Source of the DNA: Xestospongia bergquistia
Taxonomy: Eukaryota > Porifera > Demospongiae > Haplosclerida > Petrosiidae
Length of the DNA stretch: 64,000 bases
Direction: 5' to 3'
Assembly (NCBI GenBank): GCA_963965975.1
Contig: OZ014415.1
Location: forward strand, 2,547,001 to 2,611,000
Part shown: positions 38,701-48,363 of the stretch, piece after piece
Layout of the letters: every line of letters begins with the position of its first letter
How positions within the stretch are numbered: the stretch's first letter is position 1
Program-made: the position numbers and the translations under genes
Notes under the pieces: model-generated
Told to the model about the DNA's origin: nothing
The model's input: only the letters and a program-made list of their open reading frames with translations
Databases searched by the model: none

Positions 38701-40722
38701 CACTTTGTATTAAGTCGTATACAACACCAGGTTCTAAAGCATATGAATAATGCATCATGTATAATGACTGACTTACCAGCTTCTTTTGTCTGTTGTATTA
38801 CCTCACTACTTGCTGGTCCAATCCCACCATCATTGAATGCTCTTACTGACACAGTATAGTTAGTGTAAGGTGTGAGTGAAGTGAGAATAGATTGTCTGTT
38901 GTTTCCTCCAGTTATGTTAGAAGTGCCACTAAATGATATGCTGATGTAATAAACCAAGTAACCAATGATAGGTCCATTCTGTCCAGAGCAAGGTACCTCA
39001 TCCCATGAGACAGTTATGGACCTTGCCTCGACTAATAATATAATGACAGTATTGACAGATATGGTAGGTGCTACAGATATGGAGGAGAACAATAATATTG
39101 ATTGCTAATATGGAAATAAATTAAATTATATCTTACCAGCTGAGAGTGTAGTGGTATTTCCTATAGCTAGCTGCCTCTGGTAACTACCATATTGTCCAAC
39201 AAGAGTAACAATGCAATAGCTACCAGGATTAATACCAGTTAATGTTTGTGGCGATGAGATTAAATTGTGGGATATCATAGGTCCCAATATCTGTTCACAT
39301 TGTCTGTGACATTGCTGATAGCCCTTGTATGTTGATGGGGCAAAGGAAAGACTCCATGTCATAGTGATAGTGTTACTAGTGGTAGTTAACATCAATGTAG
39401 TGGAAGGAATAGCTGAAATAGAACAAAAAATTAAAAATCAATACCAAATTGTATATTACTCACAGAGTATCACAGTGACAAGGCTACTATGATAACTAGG
39501 TAGTAGTACTGTACTACTCTCTCTGCCAAATGATACTACAAAGAAGTTATATGTATTATTCAAACTCAGTCCTGATGTTATATTCAAAATTGCGCTAGTG
39601 GTAGTTCCTGCACTCATAACAGAACTATTACTACTACTGAGTTGATAAAACACCTCATAGTCAGCCACTCCTGACACGGATGACCAGGAGAGTTGTACAT
39701 GAGCCAGACCTGTGTTCAGTCTTGTAGCATTCAGACCAGTAGGAGTACCAGCAACTGTAACATTGAGAAAATATGTATACCATTCTAGTTAGGGATTAAC
39801 TAACCTGTTATAGGCTGTGATGTGCTACTATTTGTAGCTGTGACACTACCAATAGTACCAACATCTACTCTGGCATTAGAGACAGTACACTTGTAGGTAC
39901 CAGCCTGTCTTGTCATCACCATCATTGTCACCTGTGTAACAAATCCTGGTCCATCAACCACCACACGAGATATGTCACCACTAGCAATGGTAAATGTTTT
40001 ACTTCCAATTGTACAAGAGACATTAGTGGGAGATCCATTAGAGACATTGAAGGTGAGAGTGAAAATTGGAGGAATAACATCTCTTGTGGAGATCAGAGAG
40101 AATTGCATAGTGGGATCTGCATTAGGACCATCTGTAATTATAGTAACGACATTGCTGTGTATATTAATGATGATTACTGACCATTGTTATTGTATGTGCT
40201 AGTTCTATATATTCCTGCCACTACTGTTTGGTTCACTCCATTCTCATCAGGTATAATACAAGTATACAAACCTTCATAGCCTGATATTCCCGATCTTCTA
40301 GCCAGAGCTATTTGACCTGAAAATCTCTTGGAAAACATGGGACTTGGTGCAGAACTATCATCAAATGCTCCAGTAAACAAAGGTACTTGAGTACCATCAG
40401 GATAATACCACATTCCAATATTGGAACCATTATTAGCACTTTGACACCACAAGGCATCATTAGTATTATCATTATTCACATCAACATCATAAAATTGTCC
40501 AGCATATAACAGTGAAAAATCAGGTATAGTTTTGTTTTGATATGGTAGATAGAGTTGGACACCTAACATATAAATACATGTACATGTTATATATTTAAAA
40601 CAGCCAATCTACTTACCATTGCTGGGTCTGTTAGTTGGGGAAGGATCATGTCCAACTCCTGGTTGGGCAGCTATGAGTATTAGTTCTACACAAAGTACTA
40701 ATATCTTTACAAACTCTCTCAT
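11475..40722 (-). CDS. Gene B: giant single-pass multi-Ig/FN3 receptor (~8,176 aa, 73 exons)
   Basis: All exons have GT..AG borders. Every internal exon up to the membrane exon is phase 1 and a multiple of three, and the total of 24,531 nt keeps one frame from ATG 40722 to TAA 11475-11477. Domain order: signal peptide, Ig-like N1 and N2, five FN3-type exons, one Ig, nine copies of a six-Ig unit, two Ig, five FN3, one membrane segment, cytoplasmic tail with YDEV and YCDI. That makes about 59 Ig and 10 FN3 modules. It should act at the cell surface in adhesion or recognition, signalling through tyrosine-phosphorylated tail motifs; this is inferred from architecture only. Gene A and the 48-53 kb relic are paralogs. 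The central array is nearly periodic and could be under- or over-counted by assembly. All symmetric phase-1 exons could be skipped without frameshift. Confidence 0.82.
11764..11920 (-). CDS. Gene B transmembrane exon
   Basis: 157 nt, entering in phase 1 and leaving in phase 2. It encodes a short Ser/Asp-rich stalk, about 23 hydrophobic residues (GVMGTITLIVIIILVLLISI) and then a basic stop-transfer stretch (RRKYKKYK). Confidence 0.85.
11965..13765 (-). CDS. Gene B membrane-proximal FN3 block (five exons)
   Basis: Exons 13448-13765 (106 codons), 13097-13396 (100), 12749-13054 (102), 12331-12702 (124) and 11965-12282 (106), all phase 1. FN3 cores include VTLNWDPPV, NVTFNWRHP and NLTWSPPI with Leu-x-Pro/Phe-x-Thr-Tyr turns. 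The last exon has close copies in gene C (about 9050-9330) and in the adhesion GPCR (60313-60630, same 318-nt length). Confidence 0.82.
13829..14164 (-). CDS. Gene B last Ig exon (theta)
   Basis: 336 nt, phase 1 (112 residues), with FTLVCTASKP, VIWLHNG and SGTYTCIAKL as the Ig core. The plus-strand relic at 51970-52305 is the homolog. Confidence 0.82.
14308..14718 (-). CDS. Gene B Ig exon after the array (eta)
   Basis: 411 nt, phase 1 (137 residues). LTITCNITI is the B strand and SGIYTCSVDV the F strand, with a long C'-E loop. A relic homolog on the plus strand lies at about 51490-51845. Confidence 0.8.
14807..17267 (-). repeat. Gene B Ig unit 9
   Basis: Exons alpha 16905-17267, beta 16524-16859, gamma 16109-16477, delta 15690-16058, epsilon 15275-15637 and zeta 14807-15151. 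Alpha and beta match units 5-7. Gamma diverges partway (about 16310), and delta, epsilon and zeta are distinct, marking the lower edge of the homogenised block. The epsilon-zeta intron is longer (about 123 nt). Confidence 0.85.
17316..19770 (-). repeat. Gene B Ig unit 8
   Basis: Exons alpha 19408-19770, beta 19027-19362, gamma 18612-18980, delta 18198-18566, epsilon 17782-18144 and zeta 17316-17660. It differs from units 5-7 by two private substitutions in beta (19189 and 19205), giving Ser to Gly and Lys to Asn. These show that the copies are real or at least not all the same read cluster. Confidence 0.87.
19819..22273 (-). repeat. Gene B Ig unit 7
   Basis: Exons alpha 21911-22273, beta 21530-21865, gamma 21115-21483, delta 20701-21069, epsilon 20285-20647 and zeta 19819-20163. 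The translation is identical to those of units 5 and 6. Confidence 0.87.
22322..24776 (-). repeat. Gene B Ig unit 6
   Basis: Exons alpha 24414-24776, beta 24033-24368, gamma 23618-23986, delta 23204-23572, epsilon 22788-23150 and zeta 22322-22666. The translation is identical to that of unit 5. Confidence 0.87.
24825..27279 (-). repeat. Gene B Ig unit 5
   Basis: Exons alpha 26917-27279, beta 26536-26871, gamma 26121-26489, delta 25707-26075, epsilon 25291-25653 and zeta 24825-25169. All positions are exactly 2,503 bp below those of unit 4. Confidence 0.87.
27328..29782 (-). repeat. Gene B Ig unit 4 (start of homogenised block)
   Basis: Exons alpha 29420-29782, beta 29039-29374, gamma 28624-28992, delta 28210-28578, epsilon 27794-28156 and zeta 27328-27672. 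It appears identical to units 5-7 apart from one base in the alpha-beta intron (near 29388), which creates a stop in that 45-nt intron. Confidence 0.87.
29831..32257 (-). repeat. Gene B Ig unit 3
   Basis: Exons alpha 31895-32257, beta 31514-31849, gamma 31100-31468, delta 30686-31054, epsilon 30271-30633 and zeta 29831-30175 total 2,145 nt, all open. Closely related to unit 2; it diverges from units 4-8 from about 29878 upward. Confidence 0.85.
32306..34731 (-). repeat. Gene B Ig unit 2
   Basis: Exons alpha 34369-34731, beta 33988-34323, gamma 33574-33942, delta 33160-33528, epsilon 32745-33107 and zeta 32306-32650 total 2,145 nt, all open. The alpha-beta intron (34324-34368) is 45 nt and holds an in-frame stop, unlike units 3 and 5-9. 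Confidence 0.85.
34780..37226 (-). repeat. Gene B Ig unit 1 (six Ig exons)
   Basis: Exons alpha 36864-37226, beta 36464-36805, gamma 36042-36410, delta 35634-35996, epsilon 35219-35581 and zeta 34780-35124 total 2,145 nt, phase 1 throughout. Alpha and beta are closer to those of gene A's first unit (2844-3206, 2444-2785) than to units 2-9: beta has 2 extra codons and delta lacks 2. This unit therefore looks like the oldest, non-homogenised end of the array. Confidence 0.85.
37476..37781 (-). CDS. Gene B exon 9: linker Ig domain
   Basis: 306 nt, phase 1 (102 residues), with VVCIVDVY as B strand and SGQYQCVVNI as F strand. It is identical in length to and closely matches gene A exon 2 (3416-3721). 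It is the last single-copy Ig before the tandem array. Confidence 0.8.
38140..39754 (-). CDS. Gene B exons 4-8: five FN3-type exons
   Basis: Exons 39464-39754 (97 codons), 39137-39412 (92), 38777-39070 (98), 38455-38733 (93) and 38140-38400 (87), all phase 1. They show FN3 hallmarks: a Trp in strand B (for example ITVSWDEVP, INITWNIPT) and the Leu-x-Pro-x-Thr-x-Tyr-x-x-x-Val turn (LTPYTNYTVSVRAF, LLPNTNYAISVRAY). The 39137-39412 exon has extra Cys pairs and is the most divergent. These exons are absent from gene A. Confidence 0.78.
39805..40131 (-). CDS. Gene B exon 3: Ig-like domain N2
   Basis: 327 nt, phase 1 both ends (109 residues). It has a Ser-Thr-Arg-Asp strand, VSCTIG as B-strand Cys and AGTYKCTVSN as F strand. 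Homologs are the second Ig exon of gene D (46674-46997) and relics at 48850-49000 and 49345-49663. Confidence 0.78.
40182..40562 (-). CDS. Gene B exon 2: N-terminal Ig-like domain N1
   Basis: 381 nt, phase 1 to phase 1 (127 residues). Key features are LWCQSANN, IGMWYYPDG eleven residues after the Cys, and EGLYTCIIPDE, which fit the Cys-Trp-Cys core of an Ig fold with an unusual B-C region. The same module is found in genes C and D and in at least three relics, always right after the leader, so it is the family's membrane-distal domain and a candidate ligand-binding head. Confidence 0.8.
40617..40722 (-). CDS. Gene B exon 1: signal peptide
   Basis: The 106-nt exon starts Met-Arg-Glu-Phe-Val-Lys followed by a hydrophobic core, then AAQPGVGHDPSPTNRPSN and a GTAAG donor in phase 1. 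It is paralogous to 3976-4081. An upstream TATA box at 40803-40810 supports this as the true first exon. Confidence 0.85.
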
Positions 40723-41860
40723 TTCTGAGTTCTTTACAAAACTAGATCTACACTGTACATATATTAGATAAGTACAGACTGTTATCACTACTGTTCTAAG
40801 GCTATTTATACACTATCTGTCCAAATATATATAATATGAGTAAACATTGAGTTATCTTTGATGTAGGATCTGATCTTGACAATCAAAACTGTGAGTTGTA
40901 GCAGTTATTATTATATATAATTGATGACTTGACTATTTGGATTATTATGCTGATGATATATGGTTTATAAAGTGTACTCTTACTAAAGTTATGATTGTAA
41001 CAAACCATATTTGTACACACCCTTGTTTATACAATGAAATATTGTGTATTACATTTATACTAAAAGAAGTTGTGCACAGTATTATATACATAATATAATA
41101 ACTAACCACATATTCACATAAAGCATCATACTTGTTCAGTTATGGTGTCTTAAAATGTAATGGCTTTGGTTTGTTCTTATTAAAATGACATGCGAGAAGT
41201 TTACTTAAAAGGCAATATTAAAGAATTATAATGTAACAATTAATAAAATAAACAGTGATATTGCATAGAGTAAAAAATTTTATATCACTGTTAAAATGTA
41301 TAGGTTGATTTAATAGGTTGTATGTAGTAAACTTATTTTGATCAAAGAAGTGAGCATAATACTGCTTTGATAACTAATATATTATTGATTATGTAGCTAC
41401 ATAAAGAGTCAATTTCATAGTAATTACTAATCAAAACAATGTTATGTTAACTTTTTGCATATGCATCCTGTATACCCATGTATCAATCAATAAATAGTTG
41501 AAATTAATATGCACACAATTCAGAAACCATCATACAAGAATGATTAAACCACTAGGAGAGGGTGTGTTGAGTACTCTACTTTCTCGGTCTACTACTGGTA
41601 CAGTATATACAATATTATACTATACGTTTACATTAATTATAGTATCATATAGTTGTGAGACTTTACCTAAGTTATGAGAATAGAGTAATACCTAACTACT
41701 TTATGGTCAGAACCAGTCAGTTCTATGATGTGATTCAAAATGATGATGGCCAAAATGATGGTATATGGTGTCAGAGTGCTATTAATAAGAGTATGATAGG
41801 TGTCTGGTACTTGCCTAATCAATCACCAGTATCTACACAAAGTGGTTGTGTAGAGTGGTT
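40723..41860. repeat. Segmental duplication: upstream region of gene B, with plus-strand relic domain
   Basis: Collinear with 4082-5263. At 41655-41860 a plus-strand stretch reads as the N1 Ig-like domain (SQFYDV, GIWCQSAIN, IGVWYLP) but stops at TAG after about 69 codons and has no leader or further exons. It is a divergently oriented pseudogene piece. Confidence 0.7.
40803..40810 (-). promoter_or_regulatory. TATA box of gene B (TATAAATA)
   Basis: A canonical box 81-88 bp upstream of the ATG, in a 5' flank conserved with gene A. Confidence 0.6.
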
Positions 41861-43280
41861 GTAGAGCATAGCAATGATTGGTTGTTTTAATTGATTCATA
41901 ATCAAGTGGCAAAATGCCTAACAACATATATATTTAAAGAATTAACAGCTTATACTGCTTTGGTTGCTAATTACTATGGAATTGACAGTTCATGTTCTTT
42001 AAAAAATGACATTTGATCTATTAAAATTCCATAGTACAACCCTCACACACAGCTCAGCATCCATAAAATTCTTGTCTCACATGAATCTTGATACCTCTTA
42101 CAATTATGTGTAACTTCATGACTACTAAATATCAATCAACATAATATTACTATTTAATGAAATAGTATGATGTTTACTACTTCTGAGTGTCTCATCCTGT
42201 ATTATATGCAGCATGAATGACCATGAATTGGTTGCAATCAACCAATTTATCTATTAGTCCTGGTTTGTCCCTCATTTAAGCTAATTCTACACTTATGTAT
42301 AAAAGTACTACTATTTTATGCCTAAAATATATTTCAACTTTAATGAACAATGTTTACATTTATTAGGGCAACAAATATAAATAAATTTCATCTCAACTTT
42401 GATTGCAGTATAACTTTGTTTAAGTAGAAAACTATGTACAAAAAAAACACTTTTGTACTCTATATAGTGTACTTGTGAGTATACAAAGCAATTAAATAAC
42501 TTTACAGTTGTTTTATGTAAACCAATCATATCTCCTAAAAATTTTATTTTGCTTTCTTTTTCAATTCTTATGCGTGATTAAAAAAACCACAACCAATATT
42601 TAAAGCTGTTTCAATCCATCCTAAACTGGCTCCAATTCAGGTCTTAACACACACATGTATGTATATGTGACCCAACTTGAAAAAACCACAATTATTGTGA
42701 TTGATAAACAATTGCATATTAGCTGTTGCTATATGACCATTTTGTACTGGATATTTACCAAATTTGGTAACCTGGAAGCTTAATCATTTATATTATACAT
42801 ATATGATATATGTAAAGTGTAAGTTTATATATGATTTTTCTGTGCTGATTTCTAATTTGTCATATCAATGTTTCAATAATTTTAAGCCATTGTAACTGAG
42901 TATATTATTTATTGCCTTCTGCCCAGTCTGTGTTCAATTTATTATTATTATTAATCATATATTATAACAATATTCATAATTATTGTTATAACATTTACCG
43001 TTTGCACAGGAAATAAGGAATTTAATTCAGTCACACAAGTTAAAAATTGCTTGATTAAAACCTTTTTTTCAATATTGTTCAACACATTAAAATAACTTTT
43101 ATTTAAAAATTATAGTGGTTAGAATATAGTTATATAGGTTCATATTTAAAAACTTTCACTATCCATACTGCTAGTAAGTAAAATGCATTATATTTTGTCT
43201 TCAGTTTGTCATATACATCCTTCTTATCATATAGTATCAGGGTGTCAATGTTATTATTTTTTTAGCTTTGGAACCTGTTG
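41861..43280. other. No gene; includes dispersed repeat R2 copy 1
   Basis: No exon with splice or domain support was seen. About 42895-43090 matches 49095-49290 (a Pro-Ser-like inert block followed by a conserved AT-rich stretch) in the same orientation. The rest is AT-rich unique sequence. Confidence 0.55.
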
Positions 43281-43299
43281 TTACTATCTTTATCCTGTC

Positions 43300-43560
43300 A
43301 TGCTAGTTTACTAATAGAGGCAACATATCTTGATATAGCATGTACTGTTAACATCAGTGATGCTGTTAATACTGGAATTAGTGTTGATGTTGAATAAACA
43401 TATAATATTGGTTGTCCTCTTACTAATAACAGTGATAATACTGTTAATTCATTGACTATGTTAGGATCACACATGTACACTAGTACATTACATATTGAAA
43501 GTTTGAGTAATACTACAGACAATGGTACGATGTACTCTTGTACTGTGAGTGTTCTACCAA
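43300..43560 (+). pseudogene. Relic alpha-type Ig exon, plus strand
   Basis: It reads like the alpha Ig exon (leading Ile-Glu-Ala-Thr-Tyr-Leu, a Ser-Asp-Ala-Val-Asn-Thr block, a Tyr-Ser-Cys-Thr-Val-Ser-Val end) but the Trp-coding strand is replaced by a stop (near 43396) and the exon breaks off at about 43560. Confidence 0.7.
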
Positions 43561-43830
43561 GGCATCATTGTTTTTATCAAAATCATTGAAATAATTTGAT
43601 GGAATCATGGAATTATTTGGTTAGGATGTTTTATTGTATCCTCCATACAATCAGACTCCTGTATGATTATAAGTATATAGTTAGTTAACGTAACTCCAAA
43701 AAACTTACCAGTGTGATGTAATGGAGGAGGATTATTAGACCTTACAACAGTGGTATGAGTGCACCAATTGTAAGATACAAAATATAGTTTTTGTCATTTA
43801 TGACAAGCTTTGTTGACTGTTCTATAATCT
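43560..43830 (-). pseudogene. Relic leader and N1 exon of a small receptor
   Basis: The region matches the start of gene D: an N1-like piece (43565-43672), a donor/acceptor pair, then a leader-like exon (about 43705-43800) encoding the Pro-Pro-Leu-His motif. The leader start is degraded and the N1 exon is truncated. Confidence 0.65.
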
Positions 43831-44366
43831 GCATAGAGTACTATTAAATTTAACATCATACACTTAGTTCTTCATAAGTGGTGTATAATGCAAATGTTGT
43901 TTTAAGGTAGTGTTATATTTATAGCAATAACATTAAATCTGAATGGTATACAGTACACAGCAACTAAATAAGCTGTTGGCTGAATAAAATAATGGCCTGT
44001 GTTAACATCAGATACTTTGTTAGTCAGTATGCATAATGTATATACTGTACCTTGTAATATCTGAACCATCTTGTTTATAAGCTTAATTGTCTAGTATGTA
44101 TTAAAACCTAAGTGGTATTTAAATTCATGTAAGCAAAGTATATGACAACAAACATGTGATTGATTTTCTTATAATAAAAAACTGTTAACATAAGATCATT
44201 TTTTATTTTCACTGAAAATACAATATTTAATTGTTACAACAAGTTATCAACTGTTTATGTCATCAATATCACAATACATTAAAACACATTATAACATGTC
44301 ATTCTAATAATTAGTGACATATTCCACATATAATTGTAACTGTACAAATGTAATTCAATAATAAAG

Positions 44367-44748
44367 TTAATCATTATTGTCTTGTTGTTGTTCACCAGGT
44401 AATATTTCATACATCATATCTAATGTCTTATGATCTACTGATATATATGATATATTGTGTTGTAGTACTGGTTGACGTGATCTATCATATGCTATGTTAG
44501 ACTGTGCTGTAATATCACGAGGTGTTGTGGGGTAGTCATAAGTTGGTATATTGTCATCTAAATTGTATTATATATAATTAATGATGAATTAATTTTGTCA
44601 ATATTTATTACCTTTTTGTTTTTGTTTTAAGTAGACAATAAAAAGTACACAAAATATTGTAATAGCTGTCAATATTGAGGAGATGACACTAGCTACTATT
44701 ACTGATATAACTGTCATTGTTACTGTGTTAACTGGAGTAGTACAACCT

Positions 44749-44806
<58 letters not shown>

Positions 44807-47543
44807 GTATGTATTAATGATTATTATGCACTTACTATCAACAGTGGAAGATGTCATTGTCACTGATGATTGTTGTTTTGTGAAAATAGTTGGCCATGGG
44901 TAATTAGTAATGATGGAGTCAAATAGATACCCACCTTTAAGTTAATTAATAGTATTACAACAAATAACAATAAATAATAAAACATAATTATGATTACTAC
45001 AAGAAATAGAGCACTAAGGCAAAATACTTTGAATCAAATCACAGGGTTCAACCAATGTGATAACCTTGTAATAACTGAGAAGTTAATTAACTAATACATC
45101 ATTATACAAGTTAATGCAGCCAAATTATTTGATGTAAACTGAAAATAATTATAATAATGTTTTGATAACAAATGTACTATGAAATTAACTGTTTATCAAA
45201 TGATAGAACTGATAAGGACAATAATAATCAAAACAGTTTTATCAAATAATTTTGCTACATACAACTTATATATTATCTATAATTATATTAGTAAAATCAA
45301 CCAATCAATTTTTACAGTGATGTAATATATAATGTGGACACAGTAATGATTGTTACAACTTACTATCAACAATGGAGGATGTCATTGTCACTGATGATTG
45401 TTGTATTGTGAAAGTAGCTGGATTAGTAGTGATAAAGTCAAATATATACACAATTTAAGTTAATTAATATTAATACAACATACAACAAGTCTACACTCTT
45501 GCAATATTAGTAAGAGTAGTATAGGGCAAACTCTTATTACTCTGGGTTAGTAGTGATGGAGTCAAATACACTGTACACTTAGTTATTAATTAATAGTATA
45601 TTACAAGCTATTACATAGTCTTTTTACTAACTAGTTAAAAGTGATCATGTATAGATTTAATAATAATTGTATGAAGGAATACATTGTCATTAGTAATAAA
45701 ATAATGACTGATAATTCAAGAGTACAAACAACATACATTGAGTGTGAATGGGAAATAAACATAACAGACAGTCCTATTATTGTGCCCTATGATTCCTATC
45801 AGAATTCCATAAAAAACACCAGGTACCTTATCTTTTTATAGGCTCTTATTACTATATAGTTAACCATTAATGTCCGTATTGAATTTCTTTTCCCATTTGG
45901 GTTGTAAATATACTGATGATATTATACTTCATTGACTGATAATAATGTTTTCATTAACTTACATAATAAAAAGATAATACATGTAAAATAAAAATATATA
46001 TTTACCATGATCATCGATAGCTTTAATAATAATTGTATGAAGGAAGACATTATTCATCATCAGTCATTATTGATAAAATAATGACTGATGATTCAAAATA
46101 CAAAAAACATACAGTTAATGTGAATGGACATAACAGACAGTCATATTATTATGCCATATAATTCGTATCAGGATTTCATAAAAACTCAAAGTACCTTGCA
46201 CTTTTATAGGCTTCTATTATTATACAGTCAGCCCATTTGTGTTGTAATTAGACTGATAATGTTATACTTCATTGACTGATGATAATATCTAAATTAATGT
46301 ACATATAGCAAAAATAATAATACATGTACAATTTAACAAAAATATTTACCTGCAACAAGTGTAAAAACATTACTCCATTCACTTGGAAGTGTGTGTTACT
46401 CATTTGAATATGACACCACAAAAAAACTGTAGTTTTGAGCATTATATAAACCACTGATGATCAAGTTAGTACTTAATCCTGTTTCTCCTCCAATTAATCA
46501 GCTGTCATTACCAATGTCATAGAAGATCTTGTATCCAGCTATTAATGGATCATTATTAACTGGTGGAAACCATATTACTAGAACATCAGAGGAATTCATC
46601 CACTTAACTAACTGGTTTTCTGGCAACTATAATTAAAAAATTATCATTATGTTGTCTTATCTTTTGCACATACGTTTAACATAAATGTTCCTATGAGCAG
46701 GATATGCTTGATTTATATAATTATAGTACTTGTCCTTAACTCTGGAGTTAGACACAGAACAATTGTACCATCCTTCATCATTGGATTGAAATAGAAGTTC
46801 TACTAAAATTTTAGTTGGTAGTTGATATGAGAGAATAGTCTGTGTAATATTGGGATAGATCATAGTATCATTGAGTGTACAATTGATATATGTTCCTGTT
46901 CCATCAGTAACATTAAAAGATATTAAAAACTTTTGTGAGTGGATATCTCTTGTTGATAGGAATGAGTTCAATGTAGTTTCAATGATCCTAGGTCCTCCTT
47001 AACACATTAATACAACTATTATTTATTGTTAATACAATTTAACGCACTATTTATTGTGTAAGCATACTCCTTGTATATTGCTATCATCAATGTATGATTT
47101 ATATTATGTTCATCTGGTATAACACATGAATAAACACCCTCATAGTTATTTAACCCATAGTCACGATATAGACCAATCTGTCCTATCATATAGACAGAAT
47201 GTAATGTTGATGAGTCATCTACTGTAGACACTTGACTACTATTAGGATGATACCATACTCCAATATTAAGCTTATTTCTAGCACTTTGACACCACAAGGC
47301 ATCATTTAATCCATCATTGTTTGGATCATCGCGATAGAAATCATTTGTCGGAATCATAGAATTATTTGGGTAGGATATGTTATTGTATCCTCCATACAAT
47401 CGGATTCCTATATTAGATAATAAATTAGTTAATTTAATTCTTGAAGACTTACCAGTGTGAAGTAATGGAGGAGGATCAATAGACCTGACAACCAATAATA
47501 CTAGTACACCAACTGTAATTTGTAACAAGATAGTTGACATCAT
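44367..47543 (-). CDS. Gene D: small Ig receptor with ITIM/ITAM-like tail (possibly FN3-less)
   Basis: Exons: leader 47453-47543 (two adjacent ATGs, hydrophobic core, DPPPLLHTG), N1 Ig-like 47048-47407, N2 Ig-like 46674-46997, stalk 44836-44934, membrane 44612-44746 and tail 44367-44557. Skipping a broken FN3-like exon at about 46440-46625, these sum to 1,200 nt in one frame (399 residues). The membrane segment is VISVIVASVISSILTAITIF with Lys-rich stop-transfer. The tail contains ISYISV (matches the ITIM consensus) and, eight residues on, YEIL, so it also resembles an ITAM. The N1 donor is weak (GTGCGT versus GTGAGT in relics). It is either an expressed shortened receptor or a recent pseudogene. 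Confidence 0.58.
44749..44805. repeat. TA microsatellite at the acceptor of gene D's membrane exon
   Basis: The TA run is directly adjacent to the TM exon acceptor on the minus strand, so length variation could affect splicing. Confidence 0.9.
46260..46625 (-). pseudogene. Decayed FN3-like exon within gene D
   Basis: Homologous to gene C's FN3 piece at 9740-9935 (a Gly-Tyr-Lys-Ile-Phe-Tyr-Asp strand and Ile-Gly-Gly-Glu-Thr-Gly-Leu-Ser). The phase-1 reading meets TAA soon after the acceptor, and a TGA replaces the Arg codon seen in gene C. Upstream 45640-46260 contains two repeats of a short intronic element also present at 9375-9470. Confidence 0.65.
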
Positions 47544-47614
47544 TTATGACAATCTCTGCTGACTGTCTTATGATCTGGATAGGTAGTATTTAAATTGACA
47601 TCACACACTTAGTT

Positions 47615-47621
47615 CTTTATA
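47615..47621 (-). promoter_or_regulatory. TATA box of gene D (TATAAAG)
   Basis: About 72-78 bp upstream of the gene D start, within the flank shared with gene C and the relics near 43870 and 48023. Confidence 0.55.
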
Positions 47622-47759
47622 AACAATCTATATGCAATATAAATGTTGTTTTAAGATAGTGCATGTTAACATAACATTAACCTTTCATGGTAAACACAAT
47701 ACACGTGCACTAGGTAAACTTGTTACCCAAAGAAAGCAATTATCAAGAATACTTACCAT

Positions 47760-48080
47760 TAAATATTGAATAGAACACATTGAATTGCTTTGGTAGGATA
47801 ATTTCTTATAAACTACTGTATTTTTATAAGTATATAATTAGATAATATGACTCCAGAAAACTGACCAGTGTGAGGTAATGGAGGAGGATCAGTACACCTG
47901 ACAAACAATGGTACTAGTACACCAACCATAATATGTAAGAAGATAGTTATATCATTTATAACAAGGTCTGTTGATTTATCTTGTAATCTGCATAGGCCGA
48001 ATATAATTTGACATCATGCACTTAGTTCTTTATAAGCAGTGTATAATGTAAATGTTGTTTTAAGATATAGCATAAGATAT
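47760..48080 (-). pseudogene. Relic leader exon and promoter of a small receptor
   Basis: The stretch at 47860-47960 matches gene D's leader exon and its donor, and a TATA box lies near 48023. The start region has lost the ATG-Ser-Thr reading, and no N1 exon follows on the minus strand. Back-to-back with the plus-strand relic at 48364. Confidence 0.6.
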
Positions 48081-48363
48081 ATTGCTGGTCAGTATGTATA
48101 TATGTATATACCTTATAATATTTAAATTATCTTGTTTATAAGGTTTTTTGTCTAGTTTGATATTTACAACTTTTAAGAGGTATTTATATTTGCATAAACA
48201 AGGAATATGACAACAAACTTATATTTAATATTTTATAGTAGACGTTGCCTATATAAAACCATTTTGTATTTTTACTGAAAATATAATTTTAAATTGTTAA
48301 AACAAGTTATTAACATTTACGTTACTAATAACACAATACATTAAACACATTATAATAATACAG

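Noticed and set aside
42311..42529. 72-codon minus ORF
   Set aside because: No homology in the window and no splice or promoter context.
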